Source: Lachnospiraceae bacterium
GTDB lineage: Bacteria; Bacillota; Clostridia; Lachnospirales; Lachnospiraceae
Assembly: GCA_022799175.1 (NCBI GenBank)
Contig: JAAWNY010000013.1
Coordinates: 1 to 59,053, forward strand
Direction of reading: 5' to 3'
Length of the DNA stretch: 59,053 nucleotides
This document shows, piece by piece, positions 1-8,934 of the stretch. Position numbers and translations under genes: made by a program. How positions within the stretch are numbered: the first letter of the stretch is position 1; each line of letters starts with the position of its first letter. The notes below the pieces were generated by a model that made no database searches, was not told the DNA's origin, and saw only the letters and a list, made by a program, of their open reading frames with translations.

Positions 1-837
1 GGCGGTGCCGGAGACTAAGCTGGTGGCATCTCCGCCACGTAATTGAAAAATAAACATCAGCAGGATATCGCCCAGAAAAGCCAGTGGGGTGAAAATAGCG
101 AGAAAGAGAGCAGCTTTACCATAGGCAGGTGGAGTTTCACGAGCGGTGTTGGTCCTGTCTTTGGCATCCTGTAAGGTTACCAGAGTATCACTCATGGATT
201 TTCGGTTAAGGAAGAAGGCGGAAAGCACGGTAACGGCCCCCATAGTGATAAATAGAGGGGCTCCAGCAGTCAAAATTTCGGAGGTGTCAATCCCAGCCGC
301 AGATGCGGAGATGGCAGGTGCTCCCTGGATGATAAAATCATAGCTAAGAGCAATTCCATGTCCGAAAAGATTCATGGCCATGGCGGCGGCCAGGGGATTT
401 AAACCTTTGCGGATGACCAGAGGCAACATGATAGCGCCTACCAGGGCTACGGAGGGCGATGGCCAGAGGAACAGAGAAAAAAGCAGCATGGCGATGCCAA
501 GGATCCACCAGGTAACAGAGGGACTGCACATAATCCGAGACAGTGGTTTCATCATCAGATAATCGCTTCCCAAGTCAGAGAGACATTTGGACAGCGCGGT
601 TATCAAAGCAATGGTTGCGATGATCTCCATAAATTCTTTTGCCGCATAGAGAGTGGCGTTAAAGACAGTTTGAATGCCTCCAACTAGAGTGCCGGTGGCA
701 GTAAGACCCAACAGAAAGAGAAACAGAATACAGACGACAGGAGTGTCCTGTCTCAATACCATAACAGCTAATATCACGACGACACCAATCAGATACAGGA
801 TATGAAGAGTGGTCAGAGTTGTAGTTAATTCCAGCAT
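1..837 (-). CDS. Multi-spanning ion/solute transporter, 5' part only
   Basis: This reading frame opens at ATG 837-835 after an AAAGGA ribosome site and runs 279 codons to the window edge without a stop, so the C-terminus lies outside. The protein is almost entirely hydrophobic, with repeated helices (for example residues 11-29, 35-55, 70-85, 111-124 and 130-142). A WPSPSVALVG segment at 125-134 and NLFGHG at 156-161 resemble substrate-binding re-entrant regions of the ion-transporter (ArsB/NhaD/DctM-like) superfamily. I infer a proton- or sodium-coupled importer of an organic anion. The exact family and substrate cannot be read from this half. It is transcribed away from the acyltransferase at 1039. 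Confidence 0.6.
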   Translation of the reverse strand, partial: MLELTTTLTTLHILYLIGVVVILAVMVLRQDTPVVCILFLFLLGLTATGTLVGGIQTVFNATLYAAKEFMEIIATIALITALSKCLSDLGSDYLMMKPLSRIMCSPSVTWWILGIAMLLFSLFLWPSPSVALVGAIMLPLVIRKGLNPLAAAMAMNLFGHGIALSYDFIIQGAPAISASAAGIDTSEILTAGAPLFITMGAVTVLSAFFLNRKSMSDTLVTLQDAKDRTNTARETPPAYGKAALFLAIFTPLAFLGDILLMFIFQLRGGDATSLVSGTA

Positions 838-861
838 ATAGGTTCCTTTCTGAAAATTGAT

Positions 862-875
862 ATATAGAACTATAT
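862..875. promoter_or_regulatory. Small inverted repeat upstream of the minus-strand transporter
   Basis: ATATAG-AA-CTATAT is a perfect 6-bp inverted repeat with a 2-bp centre, 24 bp upstream of the transporter start codon. It could be an operator for a local repressor or just AT-rich chance. No regulator is visible beside it. Confidence 0.25.
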
Positions 876-939
876 GCATGGAAATCAGGGGAGGGGATAG
901 AGTTAAGAGCTATCTTTTATTTTCAGACATGATATTTCA

Positions 940-968
940 TTTACAACCAGTTTTGGCTATGTTACAAT
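940..968 (+). promoter_or_regulatory. Probable promoter of the acyltransferase gene
   Basis: TTTACA (940-945), a 17-nt spacer and TACAAT (963-968) make a good housekeeping-type promoter about 70 nt before the chosen start at 1039. The rest of the 838-1038 gap shows nothing else I can name. Confidence 0.5.
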
Positions 969-1038
969 AATTACAATGATTATTCAGATATTAGGTGGTT
1001 TTGTGGGAAATATAGCGCAGACAGGGAGAGCAAAACAG

Positions 1039-2079
1039 ATGGAAGATGAGATATTTCGGAATAAAGTCACATGGTTTTCTTTCGGTTTTAGTCTGCTGGT
1101 AATTTGGGTACATTCTTATAACGCCGAACTTTATCTGAGTGGGATGCCACAGATGGCAGTAATATACCGTCTGCAGCACAACATAGGAGATGGGATTGGT
1201 CAGATTGCGGTGCCAGGATTTTTTATGATATCCGGTTATCTATTCTATCGGGATTTTACTTGGAGTAAGCTGGGAGAAAAGTGGAACCGACGTATTCGCA
1301 GTATATTGGTGCCATATATTTTGTGGAACTTTTTGTATTATATCGGATACGTGATTGGAAGCCGATTGCCCTGGATGACGGATGTTGTGGGAAAAGGGAT
1401 GATACCCTTTCAGCTTTCCGTCCTGGTGGATGCGGTGATTCATTATACCTATAATTATGTGTTTTGGTACTTATTCCAACTGATTCTTCTGATTATGTTG
1501 GCACCGATCTTGTATCCAATCTTGAGATACTGGTGGAGCCGTACAGGAATGTTAGTGGTTCTCTGGTGGTTGATGATAACGGGAAAGGAATTGCCGTTTC
1601 TTAATGTGGATGCGTTGATTTATTACGTTTCTGCATCTGCTTTTGCATTGACAAAAAGGGTGTGGGTGGAGGAAAAAAAGGGAAGCCAAACGAACGAAAG
1701 GTCATATGTCTTATGCGGCTTCGGGCTTATGGTGGTTGCAGCAATTATATACCAGACAGGTTTACGCAGAGCATGGATTCCCTGCTTTGTATTATGCCGA
1801 CTGTTGGCGGTGATCGGGCTTTGGATGGCGATACCCGGTTGCCGGTTGCCAAAAGCAAGGAATTTTATGGGCCATAACTTTTTTTTGTATGGTGTTCATT
1901 TTGCTTTTGTGCGTTTTATCAATAAGGCAGGTACAAGGATATTGCCAGCGGTGCCGGCAGTTCCTTTGCTTTTGTATATTTTCATGCCAATTCTCATATT
2001 GGGAATTGCCACTGTATTGGGAAGCTTGTTGCGGCGTTATCTGCCAGTTATATGGATGCTGTTAAACGGAGGGAGGTAA
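1039..2079 (+). CDS. Membrane-bound acyltransferase family 3 protein
   Basis: The product is a 346-residue polytopic membrane protein of the acyltransferase-3 (OafA/ICA-type) family, which transfers acyl groups such as acetyl from the cytoplasm onto cell-surface carbohydrate. The first helix carries the conserved His (VIWVHSYN, H25), followed by a G(Y/F)LFYRDF segment, an arginine-rich loop (KWNRRIRSILVPY) and about nine more helices. A longer frame opens at 976, but the ATG at 1039 has a GGGAGAG ribosome site at the right distance and starts just before the first helix, so I prefer it. No glycan cluster surrounds it, so the acceptor is unknown. Confidence 0.72.
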   Translation: MEDEIFRNKVTWFSFGFSLLVIWVHSYNAELYLSGMPQMAVIYRLQHNIGDGIGQIAVPGFFMISGYLFYRDFTWSKLGEKWNRRIRSILVPYILWNFLYYIGYVIGSRLPWMTDVVGKGMIPFQLSVLVDAVIHYTYNYVFWYLFQLILLIMLAPILYPILRYWWSRTGMLVVLWWLMITGKELPFLNVDALIYYVSASAFALTKRVWVEEKKGSQTNERSYVLCGFGLMVVAAIIYQTGLRRAWIPCFVLCRLLAVIGLWMAIPGCRLPKARNFMGHNFFLYGVHFAFVRFINKAGTRILPAVPAVPLLLYIFMPILILGIATVLGSLLRRYLPVIWMLLNGGR

Positions 2080-2178
2080 ATAATAATGGACGCTTGTTTC
2101 CCAAGGGTATCATGAGCTTATAGTATCTGGCAAAATACTGGCAGTGTTAAAGAGAAGAAAGAAGACGGAGGATAGGAA

Positions 2179-2790
2179 ATGATCAAGAATATTGTGTTTG
2201 ATATGGGGAAAGTATTGGTGGGATATGATGGTATGCGCGTTTGTGAGCATTTTATTGAGAATGAACAGGATCGGAAACAAATACATACAGCGGTATTTGT
2301 GTCACCGGAGTGGGTGATGCTGGATATGGGAGTTTTGACGGATGAACGGGCACTGCGATTGATGTGCGCCCGGCTGCCAGAGCGACTTCATGGGATGGCA
2401 GCGCTATGTTTGAAGGAATGGCATAATTACTGTATGTGGACGTTTTCGGAGATGGAACCGGTGATTCGGGGACTGAAGGAGCGGGGATTTGGTATTTATT
2501 TATGTTCAAATGCCGCTATCCGGTTGCTGGATTGCTATCCGAATGTGATTCCAGCAGTGGATTGTTTTGACGGGTTGCTGTTTTCGGCAGATGTAAAATG
2601 TATAAAACCCCAGAAGGAAATCTATGGACATTTGTTTGCGCGGTTTGGATTACGGCCAGAGGAATGTTTTTTTGTCGATGATGTGCCGGAGAATATTGAA
2701 GGAGCAAGGGAATGCGGGATGGATGGATATTGTTTTTGGGACGGGGATTTTGAGAAGCTGAAGGTGGTTTTAGAGACGCTTGGGCAATGA
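2179..2790 (+). CDS. HAD-superfamily phosphatase, YihX/HAD-IA type
   Basis: This 203-residue cytosolic protein has the HAD motifs in order: motif I FDMGKVLV with nucleophile D8, a helical cap, motif II at CSNA, a motif III lysine (KCIKPQKE) and motif IV FFVDDVPENIEGA. The usual second Asp of DxD is replaced by Gly (DMG), as in YihX and related sugar-phosphate phosphatases (FDLGNV), so activity on a small phosphosugar is plausible. GGAGG lies 9 nt before the ATG. The stop overlaps the next ATG (ATGA, 2787-2790), a sign of former translational coupling to the MATE-like fragment that follows. Confidence 0.75.
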   Translation: MIKNIVFDMGKVLVGYDGMRVCEHFIENEQDRKQIHTAVFVSPEWVMLDMGVLTDERALRLMCARLPERLHGMAALCLKEWHNYCMWTFSEMEPVIRGLKERGFGIYLCSNAAIRLLDCYPNVIPAVDCFDGLLFSADVKCIKPQKEIYGHLFARFGLRPEECFFVDDVPENIEGARECGMDGYCFWDGDFEKLKVVLETLGQ

Positions 2791-2925
2791 TGGAGGGAAT
2801 CCAAGAATTTATGATCGGGAATCGGAAGTATGTTGCAGAGGTCTTTCAGATGGCATGGCCGGCAGTGATGGAATCTTTCTTTGTAGTATTTGCCGCTTAT
2901 TTTTTCTGTTATGGTCTCGGTGGGG
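2787..2925 (+). pseudogene. Decayed 5' fragment of a MATE efflux pump
   Basis: From ATG 2787 the frame reads MMEGIQEFMIGNRKYVAEVF and then MAWPAVMESFFVVFA, which matches the first helix of MATE (multidrug and toxin extrusion) pumps. After GCC 2892-2894 the similarity jumps one frame: the +1 frame reads LIFSVMVSVG (from 2896), like the LVDSLMVSSLG that normally follows. Similarity then ends and the in-frame product becomes charged and unlike a transporter. The rest of the roughly 450-residue pump is absent. The frame stays open into the secreted protein at 3054 only by chance, because that gene has its own promoter and ribosome site. Recognised from memory of the family. Confidence 0.55.
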
Positions 2926-2985
2926 AAAGTGGACGAAGGTACAGATTTAAAAATCGAAAAAGTCCATTCGTCTACCAGGAGGATA

Positions 2986-3014
2986 TTGACAAACAGTACG
3001 ATAAAAAGTATGAT
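2986..3014 (+). promoter_or_regulatory. Promoter of the first cell-wall-repeat protein
   Basis: TTGACA (2986-2991), exactly 17 nt, TATGAT (3009-3014). The spacer and flanks closely resemble those of the promoter at 21944-21972, which serves the second cell-wall-repeat gene. Confidence 0.75.
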
Positions 3015-3053
3015 ACAATTATGATAAAACATAAGGTGAAAGGAGATTTCCAA

Positions 3054-3455
3054 ATGAAACGGAGAAATCAGATTGTAGCAGTATTGATGTTAGCGTTGGT
3101 GATGATGATGTCCAGTGCTATGGTAAGCTTTGCAGAGACTGGATGGGTGCAGAGAGGGAATGCTTGGTATTATTATAGTCAGGATGGCACGATGGCAAAG
3201 AATCGATGGGTGATTACCAATGGTGGCCAATTCTGGATGAATGAAGACGGCACCATGGCTACAAATAAATGGATCAATACAGAAGGACTTTATTATTATG
3301 TAGGACCGACCGGGGAAGCAGTTACCGGCTGGTATGAGATCAATGGTGTGTGGTATTATTTCTACAGAACAACCGATAATAATACTTTTGCCATGGCGAC
3401 AGATACCCAAATTGATGGTTATCGGATTGGCAAGGACGGAGCATGGATTCAGTAA
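3054..3455 (+). CDS. Secreted cell-wall-binding repeat protein
   Basis: The product is a 133-residue exported protein. It has a signal peptide (KRR, hydrophobic core, cleavage expected after SFA at residue 27) and then tandem aromatic repeats of about 20 residues of the choline/glucan-binding type (PF01473-like): GWVQRGNAWYYYSQDG, RWVITNGGQFWMNEDG, KWINTEGLYYYVGPTG and GWYEINGVWYYFY. It ends in YRIGKDGAWIQ, matched by YRVGPDGKWIQ in the protein at 22023. There is no catalytic domain, so it probably binds the wall or glucan. The frame can be read back to 2787, but AAAGGAG before ATG 3054, the signal peptide and the promoter at 2986 fix the start. Confidence 0.82.
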   Translation: MKRRNQIVAVLMLALVMMMSSAMVSFAETGWVQRGNAWYYYSQDGTMAKNRWVITNGGQFWMNEDGTMATNKWINTEGLYYYVGPTGEAVTGWYEINGVWYYFYRTTDNNTFAMATDTQIDGYRIGKDGAWIQ

Positions 3456-3499
3456 GTGTTTGGGGGATTATTTTGTAAAGAAAAGGAAGACTTCCCGGA

Positions 3500-3735
3500 G
3501 CAATGTCATTTAGATAAATAGTGACAAAAGGTACGCCAAGGAAGAGGGGAGAAGCAACGGGAAATCATTGGTTCCTTTTTTCGGTTTCGAGATTAAGAAT
3601 TCCTAAAACTCCTGATTCAGGAATTTAAGGACTTCTAAATCTCTGCAAAGTCAAAATATCCACAGACGATTTCCCGTTGCTTCTCTCCCCTCTTCCTTAG
3701 CTGCTTTTCTTGTTTCCTTATCTAAAAGACATTGC
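3500..3735. repeat. Long-hairpin interspersed element, copy A
   Basis: This 236-bp element has inverted termini: GCAATGTCATTTAGATAA on the left, and the complement of the right end reads GCAATGTCTTTTAGATAA. Inner arms 3538-3566 and 3668-3698 pair almost perfectly (one 2-nt indel) around the copy-specific GCAACGGGAAATC. The middle holds two imperfect inverted modules (3571-3613 and 3615-3656) that face each other directly, without the apical hairpin found in copies B and F. Flanking octamers ttcccgga (3492-3499) and atctcgga (3736-3743) agree at 6 of 8 positions, possibly an old target duplication. It starts 44 nt after the stop at 3455. Confidence 0.8.
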
Positions 3736-3774
3736 ATCTCGGAATCCTAGATGGTAGGATTCCGGGATGCTTTT
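3734..3774 (+). terminator. Strong hairpin with short T-run
   Basis: A 16-bp stem (3734-3749 with 3755-3770, one T-G wobble) and 5-nt loop is followed by TTTT. It directly abuts the right end of copy A and would end transcription coming from 3054. I see no other signal in 3456-3840 beyond this and the repeat. Confidence 0.6.
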
Positions 3775-3840
3775 ACGTTGGCAACAAACTTAAAAAAACG
3801 CTATTTGGAGCAATATTGAGAAATCATGAAGGAGAATATC

Positions 3841-5187
3841 ATGGCGGAATGGGAAAAATCATTTCAGGAAACAAATCAGGAATTACTAGATTTTTTGGAT
3901 AGCAGTCCTACCAGCTTTCATGCGGTGGCAAATATGGAAAAGATGCTTAAACAGGCGGGATTTGAACGACTTTTAGAAGGCAAAACGTGGAATCTGCAAG
4001 AAAAAACAGGATATTATGTAACTAGAAATGATTCCTCATTGATTGCTTTTCGGATTCCAGGAAAGGACTTTGTCGGATTTCAAATCATGGCAAGTCACAG
4101 CGATTCTCCGGCTTTGAAGATTAAAGATAATGCGGAGATTTCGGTGGAAAAGCAATATATCAAGCTGAATGTGGAGAAATATGGCGGTTTGCTATGTGCG
4201 CCGTGGTTGGATCGTCCTCTTTCTGTGGCAGGACGCGTGGTGGTGCGCACGGAACAAGGAGTAGCGACCAGACTGGTAAATGTGGATCGCGATTTACTGA
4301 TTATACCCAACTTGGCTATCCACATGAATCGCAAGGCAAATGAGGGTTACGAGTTTAACGGACAGAGAGATATGTTGCCGCTTTTTGGCGGGAAAGAGGC
4401 CAGAGAAGGTTTTTTAAAGTTGATTGCAGAGACAGCAGGTGTCAAAGAAACCGATATTCTGGATATGGATTTGTTTTTGTATAACCGGATGAAAGGAACT
4501 ATTTTGGGATTTGAGGATGAGTTTATTGCTGCGTCACGATTGGATGATTTGCAGTGCGTTTTTGCTTCATTAAAGGGATTTTTGGCAGCGAAGCCTAAAC
4601 GCAGCGTGGCAATTCATTGTGTACTGGATAATGAAGAAGTAGGGAGTGGAACCAAACAAGGGGCGGATTCCACATTTCTACGGGATGTTTTGCGACGGAT
4701 TAATCAAACAATGGGACGCAGCGAAGAGGAATATTTGATGGCGCTGGCCTCCAGTTTTATGGTGTCGGCAGATAATGCTCACAGCATTCACCCAAACCAG
4801 CCAGATAAGGCCGATCCCACGAACCGCCCTTTTATGAATGAAGGAATTGTGATTAAATACAGCGCAAACCAGAAATATACGACAGACGCAGTTTCCGGAG
4901 CTATATTTAAGTCGATCTGCAAGCGTGCAGAAGTACCCTATCAGGTATTTTTTAATCGCTCCGATATGATAGGAGGTTCAACGCTGGGGAATATTTCAAA
5001 CTCTCAGGTAGCACTAAATACAGTAGACATTGGTTTGCCACAACTGGCGATGCATTCCTGTTATGAAACAGCAGGCGCCAAAGATACAGCATACCTCATT
5101 CAGGCGGCGCAAGTTCTGTATTCTTCCACAGTGTGCGGAACCGGAGATGGGGAGTATCAGGTCGAGTGGGCGGAGGAATCGGACTAG
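3841..5187 (+). CDS. apeB: M18-family aminopeptidase
   Basis: A cytosolic M18 (aspartyl/ApeB/DNPEP-type) metallo-aminopeptidase of 448 residues, the usual length for the family. The dinuclear zinc ligands and catalytic acid are visible as ASHSDSPALKIK, LDNEEVGSGT, SADNAHSIHPNQPDK and, near the C-terminus, MHSCYETAG. It removes N-terminal residues during peptide turnover. An upstream in-frame ATG exists at 3826, but AAGGAG lies between that codon and ATG 3841, so translation should begin at 3841. The gene seems monocistronic: copy A and a terminator precede it, and gltX follows after 157 nt with its own probable promoter. Confidence 0.9.
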   Translation: MAEWEKSFQETNQELLDFLDSSPTSFHAVANMEKMLKQAGFERLLEGKTWNLQEKTGYYVTRNDSSLIAFRIPGKDFVGFQIMASHSDSPALKIKDNAEISVEKQYIKLNVEKYGGLLCAPWLDRPLSVAGRVVVRTEQGVATRLVNVDRDLLIIPNLAIHMNRKANEGYEFNGQRDMLPLFGGKEAREGFLKLIAETAGVKETDILDMDLFLYNRMKGTILGFEDEFIAASRLDDLQCVFASLKGFLAAKPKRSVAIHCVLDNEEVGSGTKQGADSTFLRDVLRRINQTMGRSEEEYLMALASSFMVSADNAHSIHPNQPDKADPTNRPFMNEGIVIKYSANQKYTTDAVSGAIFKSICKRAEVPYQVFFNRSDMIGGSTLGNISNSQVALNTVDIGLPQLAMHSCYETAGAKDTAYLIQAAQVLYSSTVCGTGDGEYQVEWAEESD

Positions 5188-5272
5188 AGGATCTCAATGG
5201 ACCATCCGCCAGTGTCAGCCTCCTTTTAAGAGGTACCTATTACAAATTTCCAAAGAAAACCATCAAACACTC

Positions 5273-5301
5273 TTTCTTTTTACCCACACTTATTATATAA
5301 T
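5273..5301 (+). promoter_or_regulatory. Possible gltX promoter
   Basis: A good TATAAT (5296-5301) sits 44 nt before the gltX start, with a poor TTTCTT at 17-nt spacing as the only -35 candidate. No T-box leader is visible. Confidence 0.35.
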
Positions 5302-5344
5302 CGAAAAAGAAATTACCATCTTACATTAAAGGAGATTTAAAGAT

Positions 5345-6799
5345 ATGTCAAGAATCAGGACAAGATATGCACCCAGTCCCACAGGGCGGATGCATGTAGG
5401 GAATTTAAGAACAGCGCTGTATGCTTATCTGATAGCGAAGCATGACGGCGGTGATTTTTTGTTGAGGATTGAAGATACAGATCAGGAGCGTTTTGTGGAG
5501 GGGGCCACAGAGATTATCTACCGGACACTGGAAAAGACGGGACTGGTTCATGATGAAGGACCAGATAAAGATGGAGGGGTGGGGCCTTATGTGCAAAGTC
5601 AGCGTCAGGCAGCAGGTATTTATCTGGAGTATGCCAAAAAGCTGATCGAAAAAGGAGAGGCATATTACTGCTTTTGTACGCAGGAACGGTTGGATTCTCT
5701 AAAAACCATGGTGAATGGTGAGGAGATCATGACCTATGACAAACATTGTTTGCATCTGTCAAAGGAGGAGATCGAGGCTAACTTGGCGGCGGGAATGCCC
5801 TATGTGATCCGGCAGAATAATCCGCGGGAGGGACAGACCACTTTTCATGATGATATTTATGGAGATATTACGGTAGATAATTCAGAGCTGGATGACATGG
5901 TGCTGATCAAGTCCGATGGTTATCCCACTTATAATTTTGCCAATGTGGTGGATGATCATTTAATGGGGATTACCCATGTCGTGAGGGGAAATGAATATTT
6001 ATCCTCCTCCCCCAAATACAACCGTCTGTATGATGCTTTTGGCTGGGAGGTCCCGGTCTACGTTCATTGTCCGCTGATCACGAATGAGGAACACAAAAAG
6101 CTAAGCAAACGGAGCGGACATGCTTCTTATGAAGATCTGATTGATCAGGGATATGTGTCGGAGGCAGTCGTCAATTATGTGGCATTGCTAGGCTGGTCAC
6201 CGGAAGAAAACCGGGAAATTTATTCCCTGGACGAGTTGGTGGAAGTATTTGACTATCATCATTTGAGCAAGTCCCCGGCAGTATTTGATGTGACAAAGCT
6301 GAAATGGATGAACGGGGAGTACCTGAAAGCCATGGATTTTGACAGCTTTTATGAGATGGCAGAACCGTATATCAGGGAAGTGATTAAAAAAGATTTGGAT
6401 CGGAAAAAGATTGCCGCTATGGTGAAGACCCGAATTGAGGTGCTACCAGACATTGCAGAACACATTGATTTCTTTGAAGAGATGCCGGAGTATGATATCT
6501 CCATGTATACTCATAAAAAGATGAAATCTACGACAGAGACCGCTTGGCAGGTGCTGACGGATGTATTGCCGCTTCTGGAGGAGCAAACAGATTACTCCAA
6601 TGATGCTTTGTATGAGACTCTTTCAAAATATGTGGAGAAAAAAGGGGTAAAGACAGGCTTGGTGATGTGGCCGATCCGTACCGCTGTGTCCGGCAAGCAG
6701 ATGACGCCGGCAGGAGCCACAGAGATCATGGAGGTTTTGGGGAAAGAAGAGTCTTTAGTCAGGATTCGGAAAGGGATAGAAAAGCTGGCTTTGAAGTAA
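5345..6799 (+). CDS. gltX: Glutamyl-tRNA synthetase
   Basis: Class I aminoacyl-tRNA synthetase charging tRNA-Glu (and possibly tRNA-Gln for later amidation, as in most Firmicutes). It is 484 residues, normal length. The class I signatures are intact: HIGH-type HVGN in [17 protein letters not shown] near residues 8-24, and KMSKS-type KLSKRSG in the middle. [11 protein letters not shown] and the [20 protein letters not shown] region are typical of GluRS. The C-terminal half is the helical anticodon-binding domain. AAAGGAG sits 10 nt before the ATG. It is flanked by unrelated genes. Confidence 0.96.
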   Translation: MSRIRTRYAPSPTGRMHVGNLRTALYAYLIAKHDGGDFLLRIEDTDQERFVEGATEIIYRTLEKTGLVHDEGPDKDGGVGPYVQSQRQAAGIYLEYAKKLIEKGEAYYCFCTQERLDSLKTMVNGEEIMTYDKHCLHLSKEEIEANLAAGMPYVIRQNNPREGQTTFHDDIYGDITVDNSELDDMVLIKSDGYPTYNFANVVDDHLMGITHVVRGNEYLSSSPKYNRLYDAFGWEVPVYVHCPLITNEEHKKLSKRSGHASYEDLIDQGYVSEAVVNYVALLGWSPEENREIYSLDELVEVFDYHHLSKSPAVFDVTKLKWMNGEYLKAMDFDSFYEMAEPYIREVIKKDLDRKKIAAMVKTRIEVLPDIAEHIDFFEEMPEYDISMYTHKKMKSTTETAWQVLTDVLPLLEEQTDYSNDALYETLSKYVEKKGVKTGLVMWPIRTAVSGKQMTPAGATEIMEVLGKEESLVRIRKGIEKLALK

Positions 6800-6805
6800 A
6801 GCGGC

Positions 6806-6855
6806 AAAACAGATGGAAAATGGCTGTGCGGGAATGCATGGTCATTTTCTGTTTT
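6806..6855 (+). terminator. Possible gltX terminator hairpin
   Basis: AAAACAGA (6806-6813) pairs with TCTGTTTT (6848-6855), and AAAATG with CATTTT inside it, leaving a loop of about 20 nt. The T-run is part of the stem, so termination efficiency is uncertain. Confidence 0.4.
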
Positions 6856-6928
6856 ACGAGAAAAGTTTTGCAGCTCTGGAATATGCGGAAAAAATAGTAT
6901 ATACTTTTAGGCAAAGGAGGATAGAGCA

Positions 6929-8917
6929 ATGATTCAGAAATACGTATACGGAATGCCGTTTGAGACGGAGGCGGTGATTGTGGATGTGGAGATCGGGAAT
7001 GGAAATCCGTCCTATGGAATGGTTAATCTGGAAAATGGTTTTTCTTTTACTTACAGATTGGCGAAAGAAGATGTGGTTTATGGCCTTGGAGAAGCCAATC
7101 GGGGAATCAATAAGAGAGGGGGCTGTTATATCAGCGATTGTACGGATAACCCTCACCATACAGAAGACGTTCGCTCTCTGTATGCCGCCCATAATTTTAT
7201 CATAGTGGCAGGAACGCAAAATTTTGGACTTTTTATTGATTATCCATCAAGAATTATTTTTGATATTGGCGATACCCGAGCAGATACACTAAAGATTACC
7301 TGCGAGCAGGCAGATCTGTATTTGTATGTGATAGAGGGGGACACTCCCTATGAGATTGTGAAACAGTTTCGCAAACAGATCGGAAGAAGCTATATACCGC
7401 CTAAATTTGCCTTTGGGTTTGGACAGAGTCGTTGGGGATATCGCACCAAGGAGGATTACCGAGAAGTGGCGGATGGCTACCGCAGGAATCATATTCCGAT
7501 GGATATGATTTATATGGATATTGATTATATGCAAGATTTTAAAGATTTTACTTTAAATGAAGAACATTTCTCGGAATTTCCGGAGTTTGTACAGGAAATG
7601 AAGGAGCAGAATATCCGGCTGATTCCGATTATTGATGCAGGTGTGAAGATAGAGAATGGTTATCCGGTTTATGAGGAAGGAATCAAAAATCGATATTTCT
7701 GTCAACAGGAGGACGGAAAGGAATTTGTGGCCGCCGTGTGGCCGGGTTACACGCATTTTCCGGATGTGTTGAATCCAGAGGCAAGACAGTGGTTCGGAGA
7801 TTATTATCAATTATTGACGGATCAGGGGATCGAGGGTTTTTGGAATGATATGAATGAACCGGCGATTTTTTATACTCCAGAAGGAATCAAGAAAGTCAGT
7901 GAAAAGATGGTAGAATATCTGAAGAATCGGGAAGAAAAGCCTTCTACATGGGAGGTGAGAAATGAGCTTCTTGGTCTGGCTAACAGTCAAACGGATTATG
8001 AATCGTTCTATCATCAAGTAGGCGGGCAGAGAATCCGCCATGATAAAGTGCATAATCTGTTTGGCTACAACATGACAAGGGCGGCTGGAGAGGCGTTCGA
8101 TCGGATCGAGCCGAATAAACGTTTTCTTATCTTTTCCCGATCTTCCTATATCGGAATGCATCGCTATGGAGGAATCTGGACCGGAGATAACAAGTCCTGG
8201 TGGTCCCATATTCTGCTGAATTTGAAAATGCTGCCATCCTTGAATATGTGTGGATTTTTGTATGTTGGAGCAGATTTGGGAGGATTTGGGGCAGATACCA
8301 CGAGAGATTTGCTGCTTCGCTGGCTTGCCTTGGGAGTGTTTACTCCATTGATGCGCAATCATTCGGCGATCGGGACGAGGGCTCAGGAATGTTTTCGTTT
8401 CGAACAGGTGGAAGATTTTCGCCATGTCATTCAGGTGCGTTATCGCCTGTTGCCATATTTGTATAGCGAATATATGAAGGCAGCATTGGAAGATGATATG
8501 TATTTTAAACCGCTAGCTTTTGTGTATCCCAAAGATACGCATGCGCCTCTGGTGGAAGATCAGTTGATGTTGGGAAATGAGATTATGATTGCGCCGGTTT
8601 ATATTCAGAATGCCAGAGGAAGATATGTGTATCTCCCAGAGGAAATGAAGTTTGTCAAATTCTTGCCAGACGGAATGATATATGAGGAGATCCTTTCTGC
8701 CGGGCATCATTATGTGGATATTGAATTAGATGAGGTTCCACTGTTTATCCGGCAAGGAAAATGCATTCCGGTGGCAGAGATTGCGGAACATGTAGAGGCA
8801 CTTGACACCGTACATATGACAGTGATTGGGTACCTGGGAGCAGAATATTTACTGTATGAAGATGATGGGATCCATAAAGATTATGACAATCCGAAAAACT
8901 GGAGAACAGTGAAGTAA
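6929..8917 (+). CDS. Glycoside hydrolase family 31 alpha-glucosidase
   Basis: A 662-residue cytosolic GH31 enzyme with no signal peptide. It has an N-terminal galactose-mutarotase-like domain, a TIM barrel from about residue 150 (FAFGFGQSRWGYRTKEDY) and C-terminal beta domains. The nucleophile is D307 in WNDMNEP and the acid/base D420 in WTGDNKSWW; both are present. It should release glucose from alpha-glucosides or alpha-xylosides, most likely maltodextrin or isomalto-oligosaccharide given the maltose locus nearby. GGAGG precedes the ATG. It converges with the LacI-family gene at 8935, with only 17 bp between the stops. Confidence 0.88.
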   Translation: MIQKYVYGMPFETEAVIVDVEIGNGNPSYGMVNLENGFSFTYRLAKEDVVYGLGEANRGINKRGGCYISDCTDNPHHTEDVRSLYAAHNFIIVAGTQNFGLFIDYPSRIIFDIGDTRADTLKITCEQADLYLYVIEGDTPYEIVKQFRKQIGRSYIPPKFAFGFGQSRWGYRTKEDYREVADGYRRNHIPMDMIYMDIDYMQDFKDFTLNEEHFSEFPEFVQEMKEQNIRLIPIIDAGVKIENGYPVYEEGIKNRYFCQQEDGKEFVAAVWPGYTHFPDVLNPEARQWFGDYYQLLTDQGIEGFWNDMNEPAIFYTPEGIKKVSEKMVEYLKNREEKPSTWEVRNELLGLANSQTDYESFYHQVGGQRIRHDKVHNLFGYNMTRAAGEAFDRIEPNKRFLIFSRSSYIGMHRYGGIWTGDNKSWWSHILLNLKMLPSLNMCGFLYVGADLGGFGADTTRDLLLRWLALGVFTPLMRNHSAIGTRAQECFRFEQVEDFRHVIQVRYRLLPYLYSEYMKAALEDDMYFKPLAFVYPKDTHAPLVEDQLMLGNEIMIAPVYIQNARGRYVYLPEEMKFVKFLPDGMIYEEILSAGHHYVDIELDEVPLFIRQGKCIPVAEIAEHVEALDTVHMTVIGYLGAEYLLYEDDGIHKDYDNPKNWRTVK

Positions 8918-8934
8918 CAGATTGGTTGCAAGCT

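Noticed and set aside
2787..3455. A 222-residue protein starting at 2787
   Set aside because: The signal peptide would be internal; a strong promoter and AAAGGAG place the true start at 3054.
3500..3735. Repeat copies as CRISPR units
   Set aside because: The copies are dispersed, long and palindromic, with no regular spacers or cas genes.
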